A stretch of DNA of 64,000 nucleotides from Yarrowia lipolytica (Eukaryota > Ascomycota > Dipodascomycetes > Dipodascales), in the NCBI RefSeq assembly GCF_001761485.1, contig NC_090774.1, positions 2,046,001-2,110,000 of the forward strand, written 5' to 3'. Positions 19,080 to 30,271 of this stretch are shown one piece after another. How positions within the stretch are numbered: position 1 is the first letter of the stretch; every line of letters starts with the position of its first letter. The notes below the pieces were generated by a model that saw nothing but the letters and a program-made list of their open reading frames with translations, ran no database searches and was not told the origin of the DNA. The position numbers and the translations under genes are program-made.

Positions 19080-20651
19080 CTACTGCTCCTTCTTCTCCTT
19101 CAACTCCTCACTCATAGCCTTACCTCGGAACACCTTTCGCAGAATAGCAATGGTGACCATAAGGAAACCAGCTACCATCATGATAGAAGTGTAGTCTCTG
19201 ACGGCGGCAAACCGATCAATGTCAGCCACGGGAGTTCCCCAAGACGTGGACAGAAGAGGGAATCCTCGTCCATTGGCCTCTCGAGGTCCAATATGGTGGT
19301 AAGACACTCCCTCGGGGAACAGACGCATATACGAGTTGTGGGTCACGTCAAAGGGCGATTGCTTGAAGTTGGCCAACTGCTCATCGGTCTCTGCACAAAC
19401 CCAAAACACCAGGGGCCAGGGGGCCTCGTTGGGCTCGTATGTCTCTCCCTCCTTGGGCTCCTCGTACCGCAGATGCAGAGGAAGAGTGAAGTTGAGGTTG
19501 AAGGGGGTTCCCTCGGGAGCATCAGTGATGGGGAAGATCTCAACCAAAGCTTCGGAGCCCCAGCCCTCGGTGTGGTAACGGGGTTCTTCAAGATCGGCTT
19601 CTCCCCACAGCGCAAGAAGACGTCCTTGACCGTTGGGGTGTTCAGAGGTGGTTCTCTCGAGGTCCGCAAGCTGATACTTGTCAAAGAAGATAGAAGAGGG
19701 GGCGGAGTACTTGGCAAACAGTCTGCAGTGTTTGACTCCATCGTTCTCGTCATTGTGATCGGTAGGAATGGCAATGTGTCTCAGCTTGAGCTCCGACTTG
19801 GGATGCAGACCAACAGGACGCTCAAAGTCCACAGACACAGATCCAGCACCGATGTTGTGTCGAGGCTCGATCACTAGGAAGGTCTCTTGGGGCTTCTCCT
19901 TGGTAGAGTCATGGAGCAGGCCCTTGAGCTCGGCAACTCCTCGAAAGGCGTAGGAAGTGGCCAGGTTGTTGAGATCGAAGATCCCGACCTCCAGACGGTC
20001 GTTCTTGCACGCCCGCGAAATGTGCTGCTTCTTCTGGTTGAAGTAGTGCTCGAGATCGGGGATGGTCACCTCTGCCACCAGCTCCTTCTTGTCGTGATCA
20101 ATGTGGAAAGACGCACTCTGGGCGTAGTTGAAAGTGTCCAGGTCATTCACAAACTCCTCGGACTCATCGGAACAGGCAGAGTGCTTGTCCACAAAGTGGC
20201 CAAATGCCTCGGGACCGACAAGAGGGTCGTAGTAGGTGTAGTCGGATCGCGACTCGATGAAGGCCTTGGGATCCACAGGCAGACCAAGCTGCTCCTCCAG
20301 GAACTTGGCCACGTGCACCAGCTCAGGAGCAGCCTCAGAGGGCTTCTCCTCGCCCCATTTGCGGGGCTCCGACGCCTGCTTCTTGACCACGGTCACGTGC
20401 AGACCGGGCTCGTAAGCAGCTGCAAACAGCACGGGCTGCTGGGCAGCACTGGGTCGTCCCCATGCCACTGAAACATCGGCCACGTGGTTCAACACGTCGA
20501 GATCGGCGTTAGAAACGGGCGCCGAGAAGCGGTCCTGTCGAGGGGCGTTGACGGACACGGTCAGCTTGGACTTGTTGTTGTCGCCGGGCTTGAAGGAGAT
20601 CTTGTCTCCATGCTGCTGAAGATCAGCCAGAATAGTAGCTCGTCGTCGCAT
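19080..20651 (-). CDS. PBN1: PBN1, GPI mannosyltransferase I subunit (PIG-X family)
   Basis: The protein has 523 aa. PBN1 is the ER-membrane partner of Gpi14 (PIG-M), which adds the first mannose of the GPI anchor. Family segments are visible: VEVGIF-like RLEVGIFDLNN, SVDFERPVGLHPKSELKL, SSIFFDKYQL, LLALWGEADLEEPRYHTEGWGSE, and PLHLRYEEP. A single C-terminal membrane span (YTSIMMVAGFLMVTIAIL, about 485-505) leaves a short Lys/Glu-rich cytosolic tail (LKEKKEQ), giving type-I topology with the body in the lumen. The ATG at 20651 starts MRRRATILAD; the frame further upstream opens only with GTG. GPI19, in the same pathway, lies 35 kb away. Confidence 0.93.
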   Translation of the reverse strand: MRRRATILADLQQHGDKISFKPGDNNKSKLTVSVNAPRQDRFSAPVSNADLDVLNHVADVSVAWGRPSAAQQPVLFAAAYEPGLHVTVVKKQASEPRKWGEEKPSEAAPELVHVAKFLEEQLGLPVDPKAFIESRSDYTYYDPLVGPEAFGHFVDKHSACSDESEEFVNDLDTFNYAQSASFHIDHDKKELVAEVTIPDLEHYFNQKKQHISRACKNDRLEVGIFDLNNLATSYAFRGVAELKGLLHDSTKEKPQETFLVIEPRHNIGAGSVSVDFERPVGLHPKSELKLRHIAIPTDHNDENDGVKHCRLFAKYSAPSSIFFDKYQLADLERTTSEHPNGQGRLLALWGEADLEEPRYHTEGWGSEALVEIFPITDAPEGTPFNLNFTLPLHLRYEEPKEGETYEPNEAPWPLVFWVCAETDEQLANFKQSPFDVTHNSYMRLFPEGVSYHHIGPREANGRGFPLLSTSWGTPVADIDRFAAVRDYTSIMMVAGFLMVTIAILRKVFRGKAMSEELKEKKEQ

Positions 20652-21724
20652 GGTGTGAGTTGAAAGTGGTTGTTGGTGTAAGAGGAAGAGTTGCACAAGG
20701 CCGGGGGTTTCTTTTTCAGCCGTAAACCGCTTAAATCTCTGACCCTGGTGTCGATCAATGCAGGGTCGGTGGGTGTAGGACGCGTATGCCGAGGTGCGGT
20801 TTTTGGAGGCAAAAAAACGGGCTTTTTACATAAGCAACCGGGGGCGGGGTTTTTGTCACGTGATTCGCAAGCGGTTTGGTTATCTAGTTGGCTTACTACT
20901 ATCCCTTTTCTGCTCCAATTGACTGATCTACACTGTGTATTTCTGAAAGTGGTTTACTAACACTGGGTACGTGTTCATATCACGAGAGCTAATTTAAATA
21001 GGCTCATAGTGAGGATTGCGTAAGTAGTTTTAATAGACTGTTTTGTTGGGAATTAGTGGAAGATAACAAGAAGCGGCCATCAGAGAGTAACTGGCAATAT
21101 TCGGACGGTTTTCCAGGCTATAGTACTGTACAGGGTGTGTGGGTACTTTTACGTCCATATTCACCGTTACAGAACCTGGTCACGAGTGCGAAAAAGTTGT
21201 ACAAGTTCTATCACAGTCGGATCTTCATTTAGTTAGGAGTTACTTAAGAGGAGCACCTACAAGGGGTCTACAATAAGATGCCACAGCAAGAAAAATACAA
21301 TAATTGGGCAATTATGTTCTTTTGAATGTGTTTTTAAATGCAACTGCCAGGTATTTACTACCTCTTATGCCATTGCAAGTCCGAGCGGCTCCCATCTCTA
21401 TGTCGATGGCAGGCTACATACAGTTGACCTTTTAGTTGAGTTTTCGACGGGCATGATCTACCGAGTAAATGCTCATTAGTAAAGCAAAATCGGCAGATAT
21501 GGCTTGATTTTGGTATTGTTATTGCCTTGAAAAGGTCTCGAGGCGCTTATTACACACTCTCCACGCTGCCGGCCAAAGCACCACTTTTCGTCACCACCCA
21601 GATTCGAACTCACAACCTCCCCTCACAACACCACTGCTTGGCATTGCCACTGCATAGTGCCACGACAGATAATCAGATAAAACACACCGACTACCTACAC
21701 CACCTACCGCCTTACGCAATTGAC
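20652..21724. promoter_or_regulatory. Divergent promoter region of PBN1 and VPS35
   Basis: A palindromic TCACGTGA lies at 20856-20863. A B-box-like motif on the minus strand (AGTTCGAATCT, 21600-21610) lies 115 bp ahead of the VPS35 ATG. A TTTTAGTTGAG word is at about 21430. No gene is seen in the interval. Confidence 0.5.
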
Positions 21725-24271
21725 ATGTCCAACAACACGTTGCAAGAGGCGCTGACCGAGGTGCGGCAGCAAGAGTCGCAGATGCGCCGGTGTCTCGAAC
21801 ACAAGGGCAAAATCATGGACGCTGTCAAACATGCCTCGACTCTTTTGGCCGAGCTTCGTTCGTCCACCCTGCCGCCCAAACAGTACTACGAACTGTACAT
21901 TGTGGTATTTGACGCATTGGCGTACCTCGGCGCCTTTCTCAAGGACTCCCACCCCACCCACCACCTGGCGGACCTCTACGAGCTGGTCCAGTACGCAGGC
22001 AACATTGTGCCTCGTCTCTATCTCATGATCACCGTGGGTACAGTGTACATGGGCATGGACGATGCTCCCGTCAAGGAGATCATGAAGGACATGATGGAGA
22101 TGTGTCGAGGCGTCCAGCATCCCGTGCGAGGTCTCTTTTTGCGATACTACCTGTCGCAGCGATCCCGAGACAAGCTCCCCACTCTGCCTGAGGGAGATGA
22201 GAACGCCGCTACCAAGGGCTCTCTGCAGGACTCCATCCAGTTTGTCATCACCAATTTCATCGAGATGAACAAGCTGTGGGTGCGTCTGCAGCACCAGGGC
22301 CACTCGCGGGAGCGGGACAAGCGAACGGCCGAACGTCAGGAACTGCAGATTCTCGTGGGCTCCAATCTCGTGCGCCTTAGCCAGCTCGAGGGCATCGACA
22401 AGACTTACTACCGCGAGTCGATTCTGCCTGCCATTCTTGAACAGGTGGTTCAATGCAGAGATATTCTCGCCCAGGAGTACCTGCTGGACGTTATCACTCA
22501 GGTGTTCCCCGACGAGTTCCATCTCGCCACCCTCGACATTTTCCTCGACACCATTGCCAACCTCAACCCGGGAGTGTCCGTCCGACGAATCGTCATCACC
22601 ATGATTGAACGTTTGGCTGCCTACGCCGCCCGAGAAGCCGAAAACGAAACCAACACTGTTGCCAAGCAGTTGAAGGAGGCGCACCTAGACGACGCTGTTG
22701 ACAACGACAAGGACGGAGATGACAAGGGCAAGGACAAGGATGAAGAGGTCACAGACCCCCTCACCGCCCCCTCTGCGTCGCCCTACACCGAAGAGTACCA
22801 TCGAGGTATTCCTGCGTCCATGGACCTGTTCAAGGTGTTTTGGGACCACTTTCTGGGACTGCTCAAGGCCCGGCCGGATCTGCCCCTCGAAGATCAGATG
22901 GCCATTCTTGGAGCTCTTACAAAGCTCTCCATGAATGCTTACCCCGAGCGTCTGGAGTTTCTGGACCAGATCTTTTCTCATGCCGCCGAAAAGCTCAAGG
23001 CTGCCGACTCGGCTGCCACCTCCTCCAAGGAAACCGTTGATGCGCTGCTGGCCATGGTTCTGGCGCCTATCAACTTCTACAGCCGGCTGTTGACGGTTCT
23101 GTCGGTGCCCTCGTACCTGGAACTGCTTCAATCACAGACTGCCGCGTCCCAGCGAGTGGTTGCCATTGCTGTGATTGACTCTGTGCTCAAGGAGCAGGCC
23201 CATATCACCGATATTGGCGATGCTGAAGGTGTGTTTGGACTGCTGCAGATCCTGATTGTTCCTCGAGGAGCTGCTGCCCAGTCTGAAGACGAAGAGTCTG
23301 AAGATGTGGCTGCCGACCAGGCCAAAATCGCAAAGGTTGTACATCTCTTGTACCACAAGGACCCCGACACCCACTACAAGCTGCTTGTAGTTGCTCGAAA
23401 GGCGCTTTCTGCCGGAGGACAGCTTCGAAAGTACACCTACCCCGCTCTGGTGTTTTCCACGCTTCGAATTGCTCGTCGATACAAGGCCCGGGAGTCTGTG
23501 TTTGTTGACTGGATGCAGCGGACCACCGCTCTGTTCAAGTTCATCCACAAGCTCATTTCCGATGTCTCTATCACGGGTCGGGCTGAGTACGCTCTCCGTC
23601 TGTACGTTGATGCTGCTCAGGTGGCTGACCAATGTGGAGCCGAGGAAGCTGCGTACGAGTTCTTTGTGCAGGCGTTCACTGTGTATGAGGAGGCAGTTTC
23701 GGACTCACGGGCGCAGTTCCAGGCGATTTGCATCTTCGTCAGTGCTCTGCAGCAGACACGCAACTTTTCTCTGGATAACTACAAGCTGTTGATTTCCAAG
23801 ACGGCTGTGTACGGCAGCAAGCTTCTCAAGAAGCCCGACCAGTGCCGAGCCGTGTACATGGCTTCTCATTTGTGGTGGACTGTTGACGACGACGATGAGG
23901 ACGACGACGAAAACAAGGAGACACCCGAGGGTGAAGAGAGCGGGACGGCGTCTGTGCGGGACGGCAAGCGGGTGCTGGAGTGTCTTCAGCGAGCTCTGCG
24001 GGTGGCCGACGCATGCATGGACGTGGCGGTGCAGGTGCAGCTGTTTGTGGAGATTCTCAACCGGTACATTTACTACTTTGACCACGGTAACACGGAGATT
24101 ACGGTCAAGTACATTAATGGTCTGGTGGAGGTGATCCAAAACAACTTCAACGACGACGGAGCCTATGATGCTCAGAACATTGAGGCGCCCAAAAAGTTTT
24201 TCGACCGAACGCTCGACTATATTGCTAGTCAGAAGGAGGTGGATGAGCGCTACGAGAGCATTGTCTGGTGA
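21725..24271 (+). CDS. VPS35: VPS35, retromer cargo-recognition subunit
   Basis: The 848-aa protein is the scaffold of the retromer, which returns receptors such as Vps10 from endosomes to the Golgi. The N-terminal Vps26-binding motif PRLYLMITVG is at about residues 97-106. The rest is the expected alpha-solenoid, ending in ...FFDRTLDYIASQKEVDERYESIVW. Two acidic, low-complexity loops interrupt it: DNDKDGDDKGKDKDEE near 328-343 and DDDDEDDDENKETPEGEES near 720-738. Length is within the family range (about 800-940). The ATG at 21725 is selected because residues after it align with Vps35; the open frame upstream uses TTG and contains a promoter-like B-box. Confidence 0.97.
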   Translation: MSNNTLQEALTEVRQQESQMRRCLEHKGKIMDAVKHASTLLAELRSSTLPPKQYYELYIVVFDALAYLGAFLKDSHPTHHLADLYELVQYAGNIVPRLYLMITVGTVYMGMDDAPVKEIMKDMMEMCRGVQHPVRGLFLRYYLSQRSRDKLPTLPEGDENAATKGSLQDSIQFVITNFIEMNKLWVRLQHQGHSRERDKRTAERQELQILVGSNLVRLSQLEGIDKTYYRESILPAILEQVVQCRDILAQEYLLDVITQVFPDEFHLATLDIFLDTIANLNPGVSVRRIVITMIERLAAYAAREAENETNTVAKQLKEAHLDDAVDNDKDGDDKGKDKDEEVTDPLTAPSASPYTEEYHRGIPASMDLFKVFWDHFLGLLKARPDLPLEDQMAILGALTKLSMNAYPERLEFLDQIFSHAAEKLKAADSAATSSKETVDALLAMVLAPINFYSRLLTVLSVPSYLELLQSQTAASQRVVAIAVIDSVLKEQAHITDIGDAEGVFGLLQILIVPRGAAAQSEDEESEDVAADQAKIAKVVHLLYHKDPDTHYKLLVVARKALSAGGQLRKYTYPALVFSTLRIARRYKARESVFVDWMQRTTALFKFIHKLISDVSITGRAEYALRLYVDAAQVADQCGAEEAAYEFFVQAFTVYEEAVSDSRAQFQAICIFVSALQQTRNFSLDNYKLLISKTAVYGSKLLKKPDQCRAVYMASHLWWTVDDDDEDDDENKETPEGEESGTASVRDGKRVLECLQRALRVADACMDVAVQVQLFVEILNRYIYYFDHGNTEITVKYINGLVEVIQNNFNDDGAYDAQNIEAPKKFFDRTLDYIASQKEVDERYESIVW

Positions 24272-25050
24272 CTAACGTAATGATAATGAGATATGATTGA
24301 TGAATGAAGTGACTAAGCGGGTCTATTAGCCATGGAAGGGCGAAGAGGCGTTGGAGCGTGAATTGCAAACAAGCTGGTACTTGTAACGGACCCAGCTTTT
24401 TTCCGTCTCCTAAGAAGGAGAGCGGTAACTATGTAGCTATTGACCGAGGGTTAATGTGTAGTATAAATTGACCCTGTGTAGCATTGGAGAATGAGTGGCG
24501 ATGTATTCAGGGCTAGGATGAGGACGAGTCCTACTTCGTAGTGGTTAAAAAGTTCGTAGAAGATCCGTCTACAAGACCACAAGATGGTGGTAAACACATA
24601 CACGACAGTAGATGAGGTAGATTAGTCGCTACGCTCTTCTTTTTTTCACGCCATGTCACTGCGACGCGACATGGTGCTATAGGTATAGATGATAGCTATG
24701 TTTTATAGTCCAGAAGGGGAAGAATGTGCCAGGTCTATATGTACATCAGAGAGGCTCGACGATATTACGATATATCAAGAAGTAAGGATGAGTTACGGTG
24801 TTACTAGTTCACGTTCCGTATAGAACAATATAGCACTTCCACTACCGATAGTGCTACAAGTCGTGCCCATTAGGCAGTCAGTGGTTTGAGAAAGATGGGC
24901 TAGATGTAGATGGTTGTAACATACTACATGCAAAAAGGCATAAGAGGTATAAATGGCGATGGAATAGAAAAGTGTGTTGTATTTGTCGGCCTGTTGATAT
25001 ATACCCCCCTTCGAGTCATTGATTCAACCACACCACCTATCCTCACAACA
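24272..25050. other. Spacer between VPS35 and the small secreted-protein gene
   Basis: TATATA at 24998-25003 lies about 50 bp ahead of the next ATG and is its likely TATA box. Nothing else is recognisable. Confidence 0.6.
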
Positions 25051-25359
25051 ATGTTCATTCCTCTTCTGCTGCTGTCGTCTCTTGTTGCCGCTTCCGACTG
25101 CGAAGATACACCCATCAACAAGCGAGGCATGATTCAGTGCGTCATGAGAGGTGTCGACGAGTCCAAGGCTCCTTCTCATCCGGTCAGCCAGATCGGAAAT
25201 GCACCCAAGGCTGGAGAGACCCAGGCCGCTCCTAAAGCTCCCCAGACACCTGCCCAGGCTCCTGCTCAGGGAGAGACTCCTGCTCAGGCCAACTACGCCT
25301 CCAAGCCTTCTGTCGAGATTGGTCTTGGAGTGGCCCTTGCCATGTGTCTTCTTTTGTAG
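25051..25359 (+). CDS. Small secreted, probably GPI-anchored protein
   Basis: The product has 102 aa. Residues 1-14 (MFIPLLLLSSLVAA) form a signal peptide. A dibasic site follows (PINKRGMIQC, Lys-Arg near 24-25) that could be cut by a Kex2-type protease. Two or three Cys lie in the N-terminal third. The middle is an Ala/Pro/Gln/Glu repeat region (APKAPQTPAQAPAQGETPAQA). The C-terminus is a hydrophobic stretch (GLGVALAMCLLL) after small residues, the layout of a GPI-attachment signal. I know no homologue; cell-wall or plasma-membrane location is inferred. A well-placed TATA box and the coherent signal-to-anchor layout support a real gene despite its size. Confidence 0.8.
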   Translation: MFIPLLLLSSLVAASDCEDTPINKRGMIQCVMRGVDESKAPSHPVSQIGNAPKAGETQAAPKAPQTPAQAPAQGETPAQANYASKPSVEIGLGVALAMCLLL

Positions 25360-26879
25360 CTTCAAGTAGTTAATTGACGTTTGTTGGTTCTCAGGTTGAC
25401 CAAACTTGACATTGTAGGCCTCCCATCTCTGTCTGATACAGAGTGTTACACTAGCCCAAATTCTTTGGTTTTTCGACAGATGACTTTCCAGTAAGCTACA
25501 ACGGATATCCAAGACGGACACTAAAAGGAAGCCCAAGTCCCGGCATCATTTTTGGTGATCGTGGAAGGAGTCTGGGACTGAAACAGTGATCGACGATGGT
25601 CTGAACTCAAGAATACGAGGGGAGACAGTACGGAAAAGATGGAAATTTGGATAGTTGAGGACTGGTTTTAATTTTGCTTTTGTTCTCCATTAATCAACTC
25701 CCTGGGTCGCTGACAGTTGTGTTTACAATGTCAGTTGTGCAACATAAACCGCACCAATATGTAACAAGTGGTGGTCTTGTACAAACAGGAAGAAGTTGTG
25801 TCAGAAAGAAACGAACCAGCTAGGGGAATGACATGAAAGTACAAGTAGTTGACTTTCAACTCTGTGTTCCTCCACCAGTACATGTGCTTGTACATGTACA
25901 TGGTCATGATCGACATCAAGCCTGTCTTGCAATTATTCGAGATACTGATAACATACAGTCAATGAATGGAAAGAGAATCTCTATGAAACACAGCAGTACT
26001 AGTAGCAACATATTATAAAGACCTTACTAACCCACATACCAAACAAAACGAGCTTCAACCGCCTTACATCTTCCGTTCACTTTTAGTTACATCTCCGTTT
26101 CACTTTTAGTTGACATTAGTTGACCCCAATTACTAAATCCCAACAAAATCCCACCTCAACAATGCAGCTTACAGTACCAACTCCAAAACAACGAGATGTG
26201 TTCGCATACAGCCGAACACGTCACGTGGCCAGGAAATCTCCAGCACGTGACCGTCTCCTCCCTACCATCATCTATCAGTGACGTCACTCGTCATCCAATA
26301 AAAGCGTGCTATTTTGGCACCTTTCACTGAGTCAAAAGACGCATGCCAACATTGAGTTACGATAGCCGCCGTTTGCCTCGTTTCGAGGGAGTACAATAAC
26401 TACCGCAATAACGCTCCAATTCAGACAAAAATAACATATTCAGAATCCTACAAGTCACACAATAACAATAATGTAGTCAAAATACAAATAAGACAACATT
26501 TACACCCCGAAAACTCGACCAAACAGCCCAGCAACTGACATTAAAGTTCCCTCCTCGATGGTGGGGTATACCGAAGCGAGCGGCAGTTGTTTCTGAAGAC
26601 TGAGTGGGAGCATTTTTGGAGAGGACAAGAGAACCCGCTGGAACAGAAGGTGTAGAGAGGAGAGTCACGTGATCTACCTTATCAACTGCTTTTTGCGCAC
26701 ATGGTCCAGTCCTCTCCCCTCTTTTTTGCTCGCTCTCTCTTGCTTCTCTTAGTATTGAAAAATGCAAAAAAACTTTTTTGGAAAATATAGGCGCGTTGTG
26801 GAGGTGTGTTTGCAAGTGTGCATGGGTGTGGGTACAAAACAAGCCAGACCCACGACTCTGCCATTCATACACACACAAA
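25360..26879. other. 1.5 kb spacer upstream of the mitochondrial carrier gene
   Basis: CACGTG occurs at 26222-26227, 26244-26249 and 26666-26671, and TTTTAGTT words cluster at about 26082-26120. These are the likely promoter elements of the carrier gene. No gene of its own is seen. Confidence 0.55.
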
Positions 26880-27797
26880 ATGGAAGAACCCGTGATCTAC
26901 GACGAGAACCAGATTGACGACAACCGGGTGGTCAAGGATCTGATTGCCGGCACCTGTGGAGGAGTGGCGCAGGTGCTTTCGGGCCAGCCGTTTGATACCA
27001 CAAAGGTGCGTCTTCAGAGTGCTCCTGAGGGCCGATACTCGGGAGCCATGGACGTGGTGAAGCAGATCATGAAGAACGAGGGCTTCAAGGGCTTCTACAA
27101 GGGCACTTTGACCCCCTTGATTGGTGTGGGGGCCTGTGTTTCGATCCAGTTCTCGGTCAACGAGTACATGAAGCGAATGTTTGGTGCTCAGAACATTTCG
27201 CTCGGTCTCAAAGACACCCGGCTCAGCTCGTGGCAGTTTTACCAGTGTGGAGCTGCGGCCGGTTTTGCCAACGGTTTCCTGGCATCGCCCATTGAACAGA
27301 TCCGTATCCGTCTGCAGGTCCAGACGGCCGACAACAAGCTGTTCAACGGACCCATTGATTGCATCAAGAAGATGTACGGCGCCGGAGGCATCCAGGGCAT
27401 CTACCGAGGCATCATGCCCACTCTTGTGCGAGAGTCTCACGGTATGGGCATGTACTTTCTGACCTTCGAGGCTCTGGTGAAGCGAGAAATGGCCCTCAAG
27501 GACTGCCAGCGAAAAGACATCCCCGGCTGGAAGCTGTGCATGTACGGAGCCGGTGCTGGCTACGGAATGTGGACCACTGCTTATCCCATCGACGTGATCA
27601 AGTCCAAGATGCAGACCGACTCCATTTTCCCGGCCGAGCGAAAGTACAAAAACTCGTTTGACTGCGCCAAGCAGATTCTGCGAGACCAGGGCGTCAAGGG
27701 CTTCTTCCGGGGCTTTGGACCCACCATGCTGCGAGCCGCCCCCGTCAACGCTTGCACCTTCTACGCCTTTGAGCTTGCCTGCAGAGCCATGGGTTAG
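26880..27797 (+). CDS. YMC1: Mitochondrial carrier, YMC1/YMC2 type
   Basis: The protein has 305 aa and is a six-span inner-membrane carrier of the SLC25 family. The three signature repeats are present: QPFDTTKVRLQ (about 36-46), SPIEQIRIRLQ (about 138-148) and YPIDVIKSKMQ (about 237-247). Near-identity to yeast Ymc1/Ymc2 is seen in LIGVGACVSIQFSVNEYMKR, IPGWKLCMYGA and FFRGFGPTMLRAAPVNACTF. The yeast pair is linked to glutamate or glycine-derived metabolism and oleate handling; the substrate here is not fixed by sequence alone. The ATG at 26880 gives MEEPVIYDEN; upstream the frame opens only with TTG. Confidence 0.92.
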   Translation: MEEPVIYDENQIDDNRVVKDLIAGTCGGVAQVLSGQPFDTTKVRLQSAPEGRYSGAMDVVKQIMKNEGFKGFYKGTLTPLIGVGACVSIQFSVNEYMKRMFGAQNISLGLKDTRLSSWQFYQCGAAAGFANGFLASPIEQIRIRLQVQTADNKLFNGPIDCIKKMYGAGGIQGIYRGIMPTLVRESHGMGMYFLTFEALVKREMALKDCQRKDIPGWKLCMYGAGAGYGMWTTAYPIDVIKSKMQTDSIFPAERKYKNSFDCAKQILRDQGVKGFFRGFGPTMLRAAPVNACTFYAFELACRAMG

Positions 27798-28400
27798 AGC
27801 GACGAGGAGACAAAAGATGATATATATATATAGACACATGTATATTAATGATTGATAGACCGAACAAGAGTGGTTAATGTGCAGTTTAGAGGCTGATCGG
27901 GTGGACAAGGGCGACGGTTGCAGCACATGCTCAAATTGCACCATAAACAACGAAGTACAAATAGCAGAGGGAAATGGAGATGATTCTTCGAATCTGTGGA
28001 GCGAGAGGGTTCTATTGAGGTCTTTTAATCGCCCATCGGATGGAAATTGGCCCCTTGAGAGTGTGCTGTTGAGATGTGTGTTGTACATATAAAGATTATG
28101 ACAGTCTATGAGCTAACGAGACAAGACTTATTTGCTGTATATAATGTTGAAGAGGGCTAGTACTCATTAGCAAGTATATGTTTCTTACTAGGGAGTTTCT
28201 GCCTTCTCTCATATCTCTTTCAGTGTAACATTTGTCCAGCACTACAATACCGCTTCCATACCGTTTTTCACATTCAATGTACTATTTCGATCGTCTTATC
28301 GAGGGTACCCGAAGACCGCATGCTCGTAGTATTGCACATTCAAATACTACATGTCCGTATACCCCGTCAGTATTCTCTCGCTTCGCTAAAAAAACACACG
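27798..28400. other. Spacer between convergent carrier and ARO7 genes
   Basis: A TATATATATATAG stretch follows the carrier stop at about 27820. Nothing else is recognisable. Confidence 0.6.
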
Positions 28401-29171
28401 CTACTCCAACCGCCGGAGCAGGTAGTCCACCTCGACCTTCTTGGTGAGTGGAATCACCCACTCCTTGTAGATTCGCTTGACAACCTCGGAATCAACCTTT
28501 CCCTGGGTTCTCTGCGACCACCGGAGAGTGGGGTCTGTGCCGTAGGCCAGTGCCTTTTCTCCCAGCCGGGCCAGAATCGTCTCTTCCACCTTGGAGTTTG
28601 TGATGGCCGCCTCAATACCAGCAATGTCCTTGTTCTTGATGAGCTCGGTGAATCGCTCGGTTTCACTCAGAAACTTGGACTCGGCCACAAACTTGCCAAA
28701 GTGGATTCGTCGCGACAGCGCCTGCAGCGTCTCGATGTCGCACACCATGACCGACCCATAGTTCTCGGGCTGATCTCCAGTGCCAGCACACACCAGGGGC
28801 ACAATGTCGTCGGTGTAAATCTTTTTAATCTCGTCGTTGACGCTCACCTCCTTGCTGTAGGGTGCCAGAATTGGCGCATAATCGATGGGGGGCAGAATGG
28901 CCTCGGGTAGATCGTCGGGGAAGAAGGCCTGCTCGTCCGGGGCAGCGTACCGACGCAGTTTGGCGTGCACCTTTTCCGACTCCTGCAGAAACCAGTCGAG
29001 GTAAGAGCCCTTGAAGCCGGGAATGTCCGAGTTGCCGGCCTTGTACACAAACTCGGAACGGCAGAACTGAGCCCGCTCAATCAGATTGAAGACAATAGTG
29101 TCCTCCATTCGGACCAGCGAGTCTCGGATGTTGGCGAGATCCAGAACGGTGTCGGCTTTAGTGAAGTCCAT
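28401..29171 (-). CDS. ARO7: ARO7, chorismate mutase
   Basis: The 256-aa cytosolic enzyme converts chorismate to prephenate, the committed step to Phe and Tyr. It is the all-helical eukaryotic (AroQ) type. MDFTKADTVLDLANIRDSLVRMEDTIVFNLIERAQF is the catalytic N-terminal helix with conserved Arg residues. YGSVMVCDIETLQALSRRIHFGKFVAESKF lies near 140-170 and LARLGEKAL near 208. Length equals S. cerevisiae Aro7 (256). Allosteric control by Trp (activation) and Tyr (inhibition) is known for the family; the Arg/Thr sites were not checked residue by residue. Confidence 0.97.
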   Translation of the reverse strand: MDFTKADTVLDLANIRDSLVRMEDTIVFNLIERAQFCRSEFVYKAGNSDIPGFKGSYLDWFLQESEKVHAKLRRYAAPDEQAFFPDDLPEAILPPIDYAPILAPYSKEVSVNDEIKKIYTDDIVPLVCAGTGDQPENYGSVMVCDIETLQALSRRIHFGKFVAESKFLSETERFTELIKNKDIAGIEAAITNSKVEETILARLGEKALAYGTDPTLRWSQRTQGKVDSEVVKRIYKEWVIPLTKKVEVDYLLRRLE

Positions 29172-30271
29172 TTTCCGGCGAATTTGGGCAGATGCAACTG
29201 TTGTGAGGGTCCGTAGCGTCCGTAAAATTGTTGCAGCGTACTCTGCTAGTGGAGTTTTTCACTTCAACTGTATGGTATGGGACTACCGTTACTGCAGACA
29301 ACGAGCTTAATGAGTCAGACTAGCCCTGACACTTTAGTGTCCCTTGTGAGGGGTAAGAGAAGGAGGAAAAGAGCAAGGGGGAAACAACCACACTTATATA
29401 CACGGCAACTATCGCGGCACAGAACCAACCCACCACATGGACTCGGAAACACGGTTGCTCTTAAAGACATTCCGCAACGCTGACCCTAACCCATTTCCTC
29501 CACCCTTATCAGTACGGCTCACAAATGCAGGCTCGGATCGGTCGGCCGAGAGCGCACGTGACCTGGAATGAAGACGGCGAGAAGAGCTCAATGTGGTATT
29601 TGGGAAGAACGTGTGGGTCGAGCGTACAATGCCAACTGATATATCTAGGAAATTGTTACCGTAAATGTATGTTGGCTGCTAGTGGACACTGAAGGGTATA
29701 AATGGCATATTGGATGTGAAAATAACAATCAGAAGAACGAGGGGATCTTAACGGTACCAAAATCACCAACTTTTCGTGGGGGGTTCGTGAAATAAAACAG
29801 TTATTTATAATGTCACGGGGATCCAATTTCGTCAAATGTGATGTTATCAACTAAGATACATCTTCTTCATGATCCTTTATCATTGAATGATGGAGCTAGT
29901 CAGATTGTGTAGATTATAGCACCTTCCAAAGGTCAATTGATGATGATGATGAGTACATAAGAAGTACATTCTCAAACTGGTGATTTCATACTGATTTTAG
30001 TGCTACAATCGTCTCCTACATTACTCTTCCATACCACTCACAACTACACATCATCATAAATCTCTCTCTTATCTTCTGTTGCAATCAAACAGACCCTCCA
30101 AAAGAAGTAATTAAAGAAGTAATTCTTGGCTTTGGGAGCTGAAAAAACTTGATAAATATATATACAAGCGTGTGTTTAAAAGCTATCCACAAATTTCAGC
30201 CCAAATTTCAGCTAAATACTGTCCCAAACAACACATCTAACTCGTCTAAGCGCCCGCCAAACTCCATCCGG
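29172..30271. other. Spacer between ARO7 and the tRNA-Glu gene
   Basis: A CACGTG at 29555-29560 may belong to the ARO7 promoter. A (GAT)n stretch lies near 29940. No protein gene is supported. Confidence 0.55.

Noticed and set aside
26865-28088. 407-codon antisense open frame over the mitochondrial carrier
   Set aside because: It is a shadow of a conserved gene on the other strand and has no family features.
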